From positions 1 through 6,054 of the forward strand of contig JAOPVN010000530.1 of NCBI GenBank assembly GCA_025966175.1: a DNA stretch of 6,054 nucleotides. The letters are read 5' to 3'. The notes below the pieces were generated by a model. That model did not search any database, was not told the origin of the DNA, and saw nothing but the letters and a program-made list of their open reading frames with translations. The DNA comes from Modestobacter sp. GTDB taxonomy: Bacteria; Actinomycetota; Actinomycetes; Mycobacteriales; Geodermatophilaceae. The position numbers and the translations under genes were made by a program. Of the stretch, positions 1-6,054 are shown in pieces; position 1 is the stretch's first letter, and every line of letters starts with the position of its first letter.

Positions 1-804
1 GAGTCGATCAGCCAGGAGGAGCTGCGTGACCTGGTCGCGGCGCACGAGTCGCTGACCAGCGACGAGCGCCGGCTGATCGACGAGGTGTTCCGCGCCGGCG
101 ACCGCGAGGTGCGCGAGGTGATGACGCCGCGCACCGAGGTGCACTTCCTCGAGGCGAGCATGACCGCCAGCCGCGCGGCCAAGCAGGTCGCCGAGTCCAG
201 CTGGTCGCGCTACCCGGTGGCCGGCCGCAACGAGGACGACGTCGTCGGCTTCGTGCACGTGCGGGACCTGTTCCTGCCCAACCACCCGGCCGGCCGTGCC
301 GCGACCGTCGGCGACCTGGTGCGCGAGGTGAAGCAGCTGCCGGGGACCGCCGGGGTCCTCACCGCGCTGTCGGAGATGCGCAAGGAGAACCGGCACTTCG
401 CGATCGTGGTCGACGAGTACGGCGGCACCGACGGCATCGTGACCCTGGAGGACCTCATCGAGGAGGTCATCGGGGACATCTACGACGAGTACGACGAGGA
501 CGTCGCCACCGCCTCCGACGAGCCGGCCGAGGGCCCGCACGAGGTCGACGGGCTGTGGAACCTGGACGACTTCGCCGAGGCGACCGGACTGCAGCTGCCC
601 GAGGGTCCCTACGAGACGGTCGCCGGGTACGTGCTGGCCGAGCTCGGCCGACTGCCCGTGGCCGGTGACACCGTCACGGTCGAGGGCCGCACACTCAGCG
701 TCCTGGAGCTCGACGGACGGCGGATCGCCCGGATCTCGGTCAGCGCGGCCCCGCAGCAGAACGCCGATCCGGCCGCGGCCACCGCGGAGGCCGGCGCCCA
801 GTGA
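1..804 (+). CDS. CNNM/CorC (HlyC) family membrane protein, 3' part
   Basis: This is the C-terminal 267 residues of a 'hemolysin family' protein, open at the left edge. Families of this type have an N-terminal DUF21/CNNM transmembrane domain, a CBS pair and a C-terminal CorC_HlyC domain; they are linked to Mg2+/Co2+ handling at the cytoplasmic membrane. Only the cytosolic part is here. Visible are the helix before CBS1, the hallmark VMTPR at window residues 40-44, RYPV and GFVHVRDL in CBS1, and the CBS2 stretch around DEYGGTDGIVTLEDLIEEVIG (about 138-158) followed by DIYDEYDED. The CorC_HlyC fold is about 180-247 (DGLWNLDDF, YETVAGYVL, GDTVTVEG). The last 20 residues are Ala/Gln-rich tail. The frame is open from base 1, so the GTG at 85 is internal and not the start. 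A real haemolytic role is not implied. The family call is firm; the transported ion cannot be told. Confidence 0.93.
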   Translation, partial: ESISQEELRDLVAAHESLTSDERRLIDEVFRAGDREVREVMTPRTEVHFLEASMTASRAAKQVAESSWSRYPVAGRNEDDVVGFVHVRDLFLPNHPAGRAATVGDLVREVKQLPGTAGVLTALSEMRKENRHFAIVVDEYGGTDGIVTLEDLIEEVIGDIYDEYDEDVATASDEPAEGPHEVDGLWNLDDFAEATGLQLPEGPYETVAGYVLAELGRLPVAGDTVTVEGRTLSVLELDGRRIARISVSAAPQQNADPAAATAEAGAQ

Positions 805-866
805 GGCCCGCGTGCAGGGTCCCGCCGCGAGCTTGCGAGTGGCGGGGGGCACGGGGGCCCTTCTTC
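805..866. terminator. Bidirectional intrinsic terminator between convergent genes
   Basis: The 60-base gap between two converging genes folds almost entirely on itself. The outer arm 805-815 pairs with 849-859 over 11 positions with one G-G mismatch (810/854). The inner arm 821-826 (CCCGCC) pairs perfectly with 841-846 (GGCGGG), leaving a 14-base loop. On the plus strand the stem is followed by CTTCTTC, a modest U-rich tail for a GC-rich genome. The minus strand has no such tail. It probably ends transcription of both the CorC-type gene and galE; that is inferred from structure and position only. Confidence 0.65.
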
Positions 867-1821
867 AGGCGCGGGCCTGGGCGAACTCCCACGCGTCGGC
901 GACGATCTCGGTGAGGTCGGTGTGCTCCGGTGCCCAGCCCAGGTCGGCCTGGATGCGCGCCGAGCTGGCCACCAGCCGCGCGGGGTCGCCGGGCCGACGG
1001 GGTCCGACGACGACGGGCAGCGGATGCCCGGTCACGGTGCGGACGGCGTCGACCATCTCCTGGACCGAGAAGCCGCTGCCGCTGCCCAGGTTGTAGATCC
1101 GGTGCTCGCCGGGCGCGGGTGCGGGCAGGGCCAGCAGGTGCGCGGCGGCGAGGTCGGTGACGTGCACGTAGTCGCGGATGCAGGTGCCGTCGGGCGTGGG
1201 GTAGTCCTGGCCGTAGACGGTCAGCGCCTCCCGGGTGCCGGCGGCGACCTGCAGCGCGATCGGGATGAGGTGGGTCTCGGTGGTGTGCCGCTCGCCCAGG
1301 CCGTAGGCGGCCCCGCCGACGTTGAAGTACCGCAGGCTGACCGCGGCGAAGGAGTGCGCGACCGCGTAGGAGGTCAGCATGGTGTCGACGGCGAGCTTGC
1401 TGGCCCCGTAGGTGTTGGTCGGCCGGGTCGGCGCATCCTCCCGGATCGGCACCTCGTCGGGCTCCCCGTAGGTGGCCGCGGTGGAGGAGAAGACGATCCG
1501 CCGGCAATCGGCGGCCCGCATCGCCTCGAGCAGCGCCAGGGTGCCCCCGACGTTGTTCTCCCAGTACAGCTCCGGAGCCTCCTGGCTCTGGCCGACCAAG
1601 CTCTTGGCCGCGAAGTGCAGCACCGCCTCGGGCCGCACGTCGGCGAGCACCGGGGCCGAGTCGTGCAGGGACGCCCGCACGAACGTCGCACCGGCGGGAA
1701 CGGCGTCCTCGTGGCCGGTGGACAGGTCGTCGAGCACCGTGACCTCGTGGCCGCCGTCGAGCAGGGCCGCGGTGACTACGCTGCCGATGTACCCGGCTCC
1801 GCCGGTGACGAGAACGCGCAT
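865..1821 (-). CDS. galE: UDP-glucose 4-epimerase
   Basis: Extended short-chain dehydrogenase/reductase, 318 residues, close to the usual size of actinobacterial GalE. It interconverts UDP-glucose and UDP-galactose using tightly bound NAD+ (Leloir pathway), in the cytosol, and supplies UDP-galactose for cell-surface glycans. Seen in the sequence: the Rossmann motif TGGAGYIGS at residues 6-14; DDLSTGH at 31-37, which binds the adenosine ribose; HFAAKSLVGQS around 69-79; FSSTAATYG at 111-119; and the catalytic pair in TYGASK (Tyr138, Lys142). RYFNVGGA (164-171), ETHLIP (182-187), the RDYVHVTDLA stretch (216-225) and RPGDP (276-280) follow as in true GalE. The ATG at 1819-1821 begins MRVLVTGGAGYIGS with no room for an earlier fold element. 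The gene is monocistronic here, divergent from pat and convergent with the CorC-type gene. There is no Shine-Dalgarno, which fits a leaderless transcript. Confidence 0.95.
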   Translation of the reverse strand: MRVLVTGGAGYIGSVVTAALLDGGHEVTVLDDLSTGHEDAVPAGATFVRASLHDSAPVLADVRPEAVLHFAAKSLVGQSQEAPELYWENNVGGTLALLEAMRAADCRRIVFSSTAATYGEPDEVPIREDAPTRPTNTYGASKLAVDTMLTSYAVAHSFAAVSLRYFNVGGAAYGLGERHTTETHLIPIALQVAAGTREALTVYGQDYPTPDGTCIRDYVHVTDLAAAHLLALPAPAPGEHRIYNLGSGSGFSVQEMVDAVRTVTGHPLPVVVGPRRPGDPARLVASSARIQADLGWAPEHTDLTEIVADAWEFAQARA

Positions 1822-1827
1822 GGTGCG

Positions 1828-1833
1828 AGCCTA
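1828..1833 (-). promoter_or_regulatory. Candidate -10 box for leaderless galE
   Basis: Read on the minus strand this is TAGGCT, a match to the actinobacterial -10 consensus TANNNT. Its last T lies seven bases upstream of the A of the galE ATG, the spacing expected if transcription begins at the start codon itself. No purine-rich ribosome binding site lies between it and the ATG, and I see no clear -35. Position and motif agree, but the call rests on six bases. Confidence 0.5.
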
Positions 1834-1867
1834 GACAGCACCCCGACCGGGGCGCGGCCGGCTGTGC

Positions 1868-1877
1868 GGAGGAGGAG
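1868..1877 (+). promoter_or_regulatory. Strong ribosome binding site of pat
   Basis: GGAGGAGGAG is a long Shine-Dalgarno ending five bases before the GTG at 1883. It decides the start of pat and contrasts with the neighbouring galE, trpS and YihY-family genes, which show no such site. A small GC hairpin (CCCC-GACC-GGGG, 1841-1852) lies upstream in the presumed leader. Confidence 0.8.
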
Positions 1878-1882
1878 CTCCC

Positions 1883-3007
1883 GTGGTCAGCGCACGTCCC
1901 GCCGTGGCCGGCATGCCGGCCTACCGGCCCGGCCGCAACCCGGCCGACCTGGCCCGCGAGATCGGGGTCGACCGGGCGGTCAAGCTGGCCAGCAACGAGG
2001 TCGCCTTCCCCCCGCTGCCCGCCGTCCTGCAGGCGATCGCGGCCACCGCCGGGGACGTCAACCGCTACCCGGACAACGGCGCCGCCGTCCTCACCGCGGC
2101 CCTGGCCGACCGGTACGGCCTGGAGCCGGCGCAGGTGGCCACCGGCTGCGGCGCGGTCACCGTCTGCCAGCAGCTGGCCCAGGCCTACAACGACCCGGGC
2201 ACCAGCATCGCCTTCGCCTGGCGCTCCTTCGAGATGTACCCGCTGCTGGCCCAGGTCGCCGGGGCGCGCACCCAGCAGGTGCCGCTCGTCCCCGGCACGC
2301 CCGGCGGGACCCCGGACACCCACGACCTGGATGCCCTGGCCGCCGCGATCGACGAGACGACCCGGCTGGTCTTCGTCTGCAACCCGAACAATCCCACCGG
2401 GACGGCGGTGCGTCGGCCCGAGCTGGAGCGCTTCCTGGACGCGGTCCCGGCCTCGACGCTGGTCGTGTTGGACGAGGCCTACTGCGAGTTCGTCACCGAT
2501 CCCGAGGTGCCCGACGGCGTGGAGCTGATGCGGGGCCGGCCCAACGTGGCGGTGCTGCGCACGTTCTCCAAGGCCTGGGGTCTGGCCGGCCTGCGGGTGG
2601 GCTACCTGCTGGCCGAGGACCCCGCGGTCGCCGACGCCGTGCGCCGCACCCTCGTGCCGTTCAGCGTCTCGATGCTGGCGCAGGCCGCCGCGGTCGCCGC
2701 GCTGGCCAGTGAGGACGAGGTGCGGCGGCGCTGCACGGCCGTCGTCACCGAGCGCGCGCGGCTCACCGGGGAGCTGCGGGCGCGCGGCCTGCCGGTCGCC
2801 GACAGCCAGGCCAACTTCGTCTGGCTGCCGCTGGGGGAGCGGACGGCGGAGGTCGCCGCGGCGCTCGAGGCGCGGGCGGTGATCACCCGTCCGTTCGCCG
2901 GCGAGGGGCTGCGCGTGACCGTCGGGACGCCCGAGGAGGACGACGTGTTCCTCGGCGCGCTGGACGTCGTCCTGACCAGCGAGCCTGCGGGAGTGACCGG
3001 CACCTGA
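1883..3007 (+). CDS. pat: Aromatic amino acid aminotransferase (HisC2/Pat type)
   Basis: Fold-type I PLP-dependent aminotransferase of 374 residues. Pat enzymes move the amino group between aromatic amino acids and 2-oxo acids (last step to phenylalanine/tyrosine) and are close relatives of histidinol-phosphate aminotransferase HisC. Seen: KLASNE at 34-39, RYPDNG at 61-66, GCGAV at 88-92, FAWRSFEMYP at 111-120, CNPNNPTG at 166-173 (Asn170 contacts PLP), DEAY at 197-200, and FSKAWGLAGLRVGY at 228-241 with PLP Lys230 and Arg238. QANFVWLPLG follows at 309-318, and GEGLRVTVG at 340-348 carries the substrate-carboxylate Arg344. The CQQL, WRSFE and NFVWLPLG blocks resemble what I recall of mycobacterial Pat (HisC2). 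The product name is preferred over hisC for this reason and because no his genes adjoin. Start GTG 1883 is set by a strong Shine-Dalgarno. trpS follows after 35 bases on the same strand, so co-transcription is likely. Substrate preference is inferred. Confidence 0.85.
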   Translation: MVSARPAVAGMPAYRPGRNPADLAREIGVDRAVKLASNEVAFPPLPAVLQAIAATAGDVNRYPDNGAAVLTAALADRYGLEPAQVATGCGAVTVCQQLAQAYNDPGTSIAFAWRSFEMYPLLAQVAGARTQQVPLVPGTPGGTPDTHDLDALAAAIDETTRLVFVCNPNNPTGTAVRRPELERFLDAVPASTLVVLDEAYCEFVTDPEVPDGVELMRGRPNVAVLRTFSKAWGLAGLRVGYLLAEDPAVADAVRRTLVPFSVSMLAQAAAVAALASEDEVRRRCTAVVTERARLTGELRARGLPVADSQANFVWLPLGERTAEVAAALEARAVITRPFAGEGLRVTVGTPEEDDVFLGALDVVLTSEPAGVTGT

Positions 3008-3013
3008 GCCGGT
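2996..3013 (+). other. Small hairpin across the pat stop codon
   Basis: ACCGGC (2996-3001) and GCCGGT (3008-3013) form a perfect 6-base inverted repeat. Its loop, ACCTGA, contains the pat TGA. No U-run follows, so it is at most a weak terminator, pause or mRNA-end element, and it may be chance in sequence this GC-rich. It sits in the only gap between pat and trpS. Confidence 0.3.
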
Positions 3014-3042
3014 GCGTCTGGGGCGCGTGGTTCGATGAGCCC

Positions 3043-4055
<1,013 letters not shown>

Positions 4056-4059
<4 letters not shown>

Positions 4060-4658
4060 CGGACCGACCGCTCCGCGCCGACGACACGTTCATCCACCGC
4101 CCCGGCGGGGGAGCGCGGATGTCGCCGGAGACCGCCGTCCTCGGCGTCGTGGTGTCGGTGCCCGAGCCGTGGGCCCAGCTGCTGGTGGAGTGGCGGGCCA
4201 AGTGCGGGGACCCCCAGGCCACCCTCGTGCCGCCGCACGTCACGCTGCTGCCGCCCACCGAGGTGCCGGTCGGCGACCGGACGGCGATCAGCGCGCACCT
4301 GGCCGGCGTCGCCGCGAGGCACGCGCCCTTCGACGTGTACCTGGCGGGCACCGCCACCTTCCGGCCGGTCTCCGAGGTCGTGTTCGTGGCGGTGGAGCGC
4401 GGGATGGCCGAGTGCGAGCGCATCGCCACCGACGTCCGCACCGGGCCGCTGGCCCGGCCGCTCACCTTCCCCTACCACCCGCACGTGACCGTGGCCCACG
4501 ACGTCCCGACCGACATGCTCGACATGGCCGCAGGCGGCCTGTCGGACCTGCGCGCGGAGTTCCGGGTCAGCTCGTTCACCGAGTTCGTGCAGTTGCCCGA
4601 CGGGGCCTGGGCCGTGGCCCGCGAGTACCCGCTCACCGGCGCACCGCGCTGGCGGTAG
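4056..4658 (+). CDS. 2'-5' RNA ligase-like 2H phosphoesterase
   Basis: Protein of 200 residues in the 2H phosphoesterase superfamily (LigT / ThpR-like). Members open 2',3'-cyclic phosphates or make/break 2'-5' RNA linkages, using two HxT motifs in a cytosolic two-lobed fold. Both motifs are present: His61-Val-Thr63 in PPHVTLLPP and His143-Val-Thr145 in YHPHVTVAHD, 82 residues apart, with the expected beta strand ahead of the first (TAVLGVVVSV, 27-36). The second half also shows FRPVSEVVFVAV and FTEFVQL-DGAWAVAREYPL as core strands. The ATG overlaps the trpS stop as ATGA, indicating translational coupling. An in-frame ATG at 4119 (residue 22) has a better Shine-Dalgarno and sits just before the conserved domain, giving 179 residues. 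I keep 4056 because third positions of the intervening 20 codons are about 90% G/C, as in coding sequence. The native substrate is unknown. Confidence 0.85.
4107..4113 (+). promoter_or_regulatory. Alternative internal ribosome binding site
   Basis: GGGGGAG ends five bases before an in-frame ATG at 4119 inside the 2H phosphoesterase gene. It could drive a 179-residue form beginning at MSPETAVLG, where the conserved domain begins. The upstream start at 4056 has only GGAG (4042-4045), ten bases away. It may be the true site, a second site, or chance. Confidence 0.4.
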
Positions 4659-4692
4659 AGGAACCGGTCACAGCCGGGCCCGCCGCCGGGCA

Positions 4693-4722
4693 GGACCGAA
4701 CCCGAGCACCCAGACTCGGTCC
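4693..4722 (+). promoter_or_regulatory. Inverted repeat and -10-like box before the YihY-family gene
   Basis: GGACCGA (4693-4699) and TCGGTCC (4716-4722) are perfect 7-base inverted arms around a 16-base spacer, ending one base before the GTG start. Nested inside is a second pair, CCGAG (4702-4706) and CTCGG (4715-4719), which shares bases with the first, so only one can form at a time. CAGACT (4711-4716) resembles an actinobacterial -10 placed for a nearly leaderless transcript. The repeat could be an operator or an RNA switch; function is inferred from position alone. Confidence 0.35.
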
Positions 4723-4723
4723 G

Positions 4724-5845
4724 GTGAGCGACCCGATCAGTCGCGCCGTCGGTGCGGCCCGGGAACTGCTGCGCCGCCAGCGGGCCCGCCGCCCCTGGCT
4801 GGACCACCTGGTCCACGCCGGCGGCCACTACAACCGGGTGCAGGGGGACCTGCTCGCCGCCGGGGTCACCTACTACGTGTTCCTGGCGCTGTTCCCGGTG
4901 CTGCTGCTGGTCGCCTCCGTCGCCGGCTTCGTGCTGTCGGGCAACGCCCTCCTGCAGCAGCAGCTGATCACCGGCATCCAGGACGCCGTGCCGGGCTCGA
5001 CCGGACAGGACCTCGCCGAGCAGGCCACCAGTGCCATCGACAGCGCGACCACCTTCGGGTTGATCGGCCTGCTCGGCTTCCTGTTCGTCGGGCTGGGTGC
5101 GATGGACAAGCTGCGGGTCGGGATGGACGTCGTCTGGCGTGGCCGGCCGGATCCGCCGGACTTCGTGACCGACCGGCTCAGGGACCTCGGCGCACTGCTC
5201 GCCCTGGGCGCCGCCGGGGTGGTGAGCATCGCGCTGACCACCGGTGCCACCGCGGCGTCGTCCTGGCTCTTGGCCCTGCTGGGCCTGGACGAGGCCCCCG
5301 GCTCGTTCCTGCTCACCGGCGGCGTGGCGATCGCGCTGGCCCTGGCCGGGGACACCCTGGTCTTCCTCTGGGTGCTCAAGGGCGTGCCGGACAACCCGTT
5401 CGGCTTCCGGCAGCTGCTGCCGGGCGCGGTCTTCGGAGCGGTCGGGTTCGAGGTGCTCAAGCTCGTCGGCAACTGGTACCTGACGCTGATCGGGCACAAC
5501 GTCACCGCGCAGACCCTGGGCGGGTTCGTCGGGCTCATCGTCTGGATCAACGTGGTGGTCCGCTTCGCCTTCTACACCGCGTCGTGGACGGCGACGATCC
5601 CGTCGATCGAGCACGCACACACGTTGGTGGAGCACGGCCCGGCGGCGCCTACTCCGCTGCCGGAGGTGGCTCTGGTGCGCGAGCGGACCGCGGGTCCCTC
5701 GCCGGCGCGCCTGGCGCTGGGGCTGCTGGGGGCCGGAGCCCTGGCGGGGATGGCCGGGAGTCGGCTGCTGCCCCGGTGGCTGGCCCGTCGGGCGGCTGCC
5801 GATCGTCCGGGAGGGGAGCGGGCCGGCGGTCCGGGGGACGCCTGA
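4724..5845 (+). CDS. YihY/YhjD/BrkB-family inner membrane protein
   Basis: Polytopic membrane protein of 373 residues, family formerly mislabelled 'ribonuclease BN'. Members have six helices in the cytoplasmic membrane; their transport role is poorly defined. Seen: a basic N-terminus, then the family signature around DLLAAGVTYYVFLALFPVLLL (42-62) leading into helix 1. Further hydrophobic spans lie near 111-130, 155-176, 194-219, 229-250 (RQLLPGAVFGAVGFEVLK, then NWYL) and 265-288 (LGGFVGLIVWINVVVRFAFYTASW). A seventh weaker hydrophobic stretch at 329-345 and a charged, Gly-rich tail make it longer than the usual roughly 300 residues. The frame is open far upstream, so the start is a choice: GTG 4724 gives MSDPISRAVGAARELLRR and follows a -10-like box, with no Shine-Dalgarno. 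It sits 65 bases behind the 2H gene, same strand. Its last 197 bases overlap a minus-strand frame. Confidence 0.9.
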   Translation: MSDPISRAVGAARELLRRQRARRPWLDHLVHAGGHYNRVQGDLLAAGVTYYVFLALFPVLLLVASVAGFVLSGNALLQQQLITGIQDAVPGSTGQDLAEQATSAIDSATTFGLIGLLGFLFVGLGAMDKLRVGMDVVWRGRPDPPDFVTDRLRDLGALLALGAAGVVSIALTTGATAASSWLLALLGLDEAPGSFLLTGGVAIALALAGDTLVFLWVLKGVPDNPFGFRQLLPGAVFGAVGFEVLKLVGNWYLTLIGHNVTAQTLGGFVGLIVWINVVVRFAFYTASWTATIPSIEHAHTLVEHGPAAPTPLPEVALVRERTAGPSPARLALGLLGAGALAGMAGSRLLPRWLARRAAADRPGGERAGGPGDA

Positions 5846-6054
5846 GGTCGGCCGGGTCGGCCGGGTCGGCGGGGAGCAGGACCGGCCGCCGCGCCCGGCG
5901 CCGACCCACGACGGTGGCGGCCACGATCACCACGGCCCCGCCGGCCAGCGCGGCGGGCAGCAGCGGAGAGCCGCCGAGGGCCGGGGAGCGGGTCGCGGCG
6001 GAGGTGGTCGAGGGGGTGGGTGTCGCGGCCGATGCGGCGTCCGCGGCGGACAGG
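5649..6054 (-). CDS. C-terminus of a probable membrane-anchored secreted protein
   Basis: Open minus-strand frame entering from the right edge; its N-terminal part is outside the window. Read in order, it gives a Ser/Thr/Ala/Pro linker (bases 6053 to about 5970) and one hydrophobic helix around LPAALAGGAVVIVAATVVG (about 5961-5904). An RRRARR stop-transfer follows, then a Pro/Ala/Asp-rich cytosolic tail to TAG at 5649-5651. This is the usual C-terminal anchor of exported actinobacterial proteins. Between 5844 and 6053 only 4 of 70 codons end in A/T, strong support for coding. Inside the overlap with the YihY-family gene 18 of 64 do, so the tail there is under weak or foreign constraint. From memory, a D-alanyl-D-alanine carboxypeptidase is often near trpS and YihY genes in actinobacteria; that identity is only a guess, as no catalytic domain is visible. 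Confidence 0.55.
   Translation of the reverse strand, partial: LSAADAASAATPTPSTTSAATRSPALGGSPLLPAALAGGAVVIVAATVVGRRRARRPVLLPADPADPADLRRPPDRRPAPLPDDRQPPDGPATGAAADSRPSPPGLRPPAAPAPGAPARDPRSARAPEPPPAAE
5846..5872. repeat. Three 9-base tandem repeats
   Basis: Directly after the YihY-family stop, GGTCGGCCG occurs twice in tandem, followed by a third copy with one change (GGTCGGCGG). On the minus strand the unit keeps frame and encodes Pro-Ala-Asp three times in the tail of the anchored protein. It probably arose by slippage. Confidence 0.75.

Noticed and set aside
85..87. GTG as the start of the CorC-type gene
   Set aside because: The same frame is open back to base 1 and the upstream residues belong to the conserved helix before the CBS domain, so the gene is simply cut by the window edge.
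740..2323. Long minus-strand open frame (about 527 codons) over galE and into pat
   Set aside because: It is a different frame on top of galE; the translation is Arg/Gly/Ala-rich with no domain, typical of stop-poor GC-rich DNA.
922..2712. Long plus-strand open frame antisense to galE and out of frame in pat
   Set aside because: Low-complexity Arg/Gly/Pro translation; galE and pat have complete catalytic motifs in their own frames.
4472..5635. Minus-strand open frame opposite the YihY-family gene
   Set aside because: Gln/Glu/Arg-rich translation of the antisense of membrane helices; no domain and no start signal.
5846..6054. A separate plus-strand gene after the YihY-family stop
   Set aside because: No start codon with a ribosome site and no domain; the minus strand has a convincing linker-helix-Arg anchor with codon bias.

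Overview
This window is a GC-rich (well above 70% by eye) stretch of chromosome from an actinobacterium. The evidence is strong G/C preference at third codon positions, GTG starts, and closest remembered family matches to actinobacterial proteins, for example an aminotransferase that reads like mycobacterial Pat/HisC2. Gene content and style would fit Geodermatophilaceae or a relative, but that placement is an inference. It looks like ordinary core genome: I see no phage, transposon, CRISPR, toxin-antitoxin or defence module, and no tRNA or rRNA.

Layout: (1) 1-804, plus strand: C-terminal two thirds of a CNNM/CorC-type 'hemolysin family' membrane protein (CBS pair plus CorC_HlyC domain), cut by the left edge. 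(2) 805-864: convergent intergenic gap almost filled by a long imperfect hairpin, probably a bidirectional terminator. (3) 865-1821, minus strand: galE, UDP-glucose 4-epimerase. (4) 1822-1882: a 61-base divergent promoter region. It holds a TANNNT -10 placed for a leaderless galE mRNA and a strong Shine-Dalgarno for the gene on the other side. (5) 1883-4658, plus strand: pat (aromatic aminotransferase), trpS (tryptophanyl-tRNA synthetase) and a 2H phosphoesterase / 2'-5' RNA ligase-like gene. The gaps are 35 bases and then a 4-base ATGA overlap, so at least the last two are translationally coupled. (6) 4724-5845, plus strand: a six-helix YihY/YhjD/BrkB-family membrane protein behind a 65-base gap with an inverted repeat next to its start. 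(7) 5649-6054, minus strand: the C-terminal end of a probable membrane-anchored secreted protein (Ser/Thr/Pro/Ala linker, one membrane helix, Arg-rich stop-transfer, low-complexity tail), cut by the right edge. Its reading frame runs 197 bases into the 3' end of the YihY gene.

Functional reading: galE supplies UDP-galactose for envelope glycans. pat, trpS and the 2H protein tie aromatic amino acid metabolism, tryptophan charging and possibly RNA-end chemistry into one transcription direction. The YihY protein and the anchored protein are envelope components. The trpS-YihY-family neighbourhood is, from memory, also seen in mycobacteria, so the arrangement is conserved rather than novel. The points most worth a second look are the convergent overlap at 5649-5845, the coupled trpS/2H-phosphoesterase pair, and the inverted repeat abutting the YihY start.
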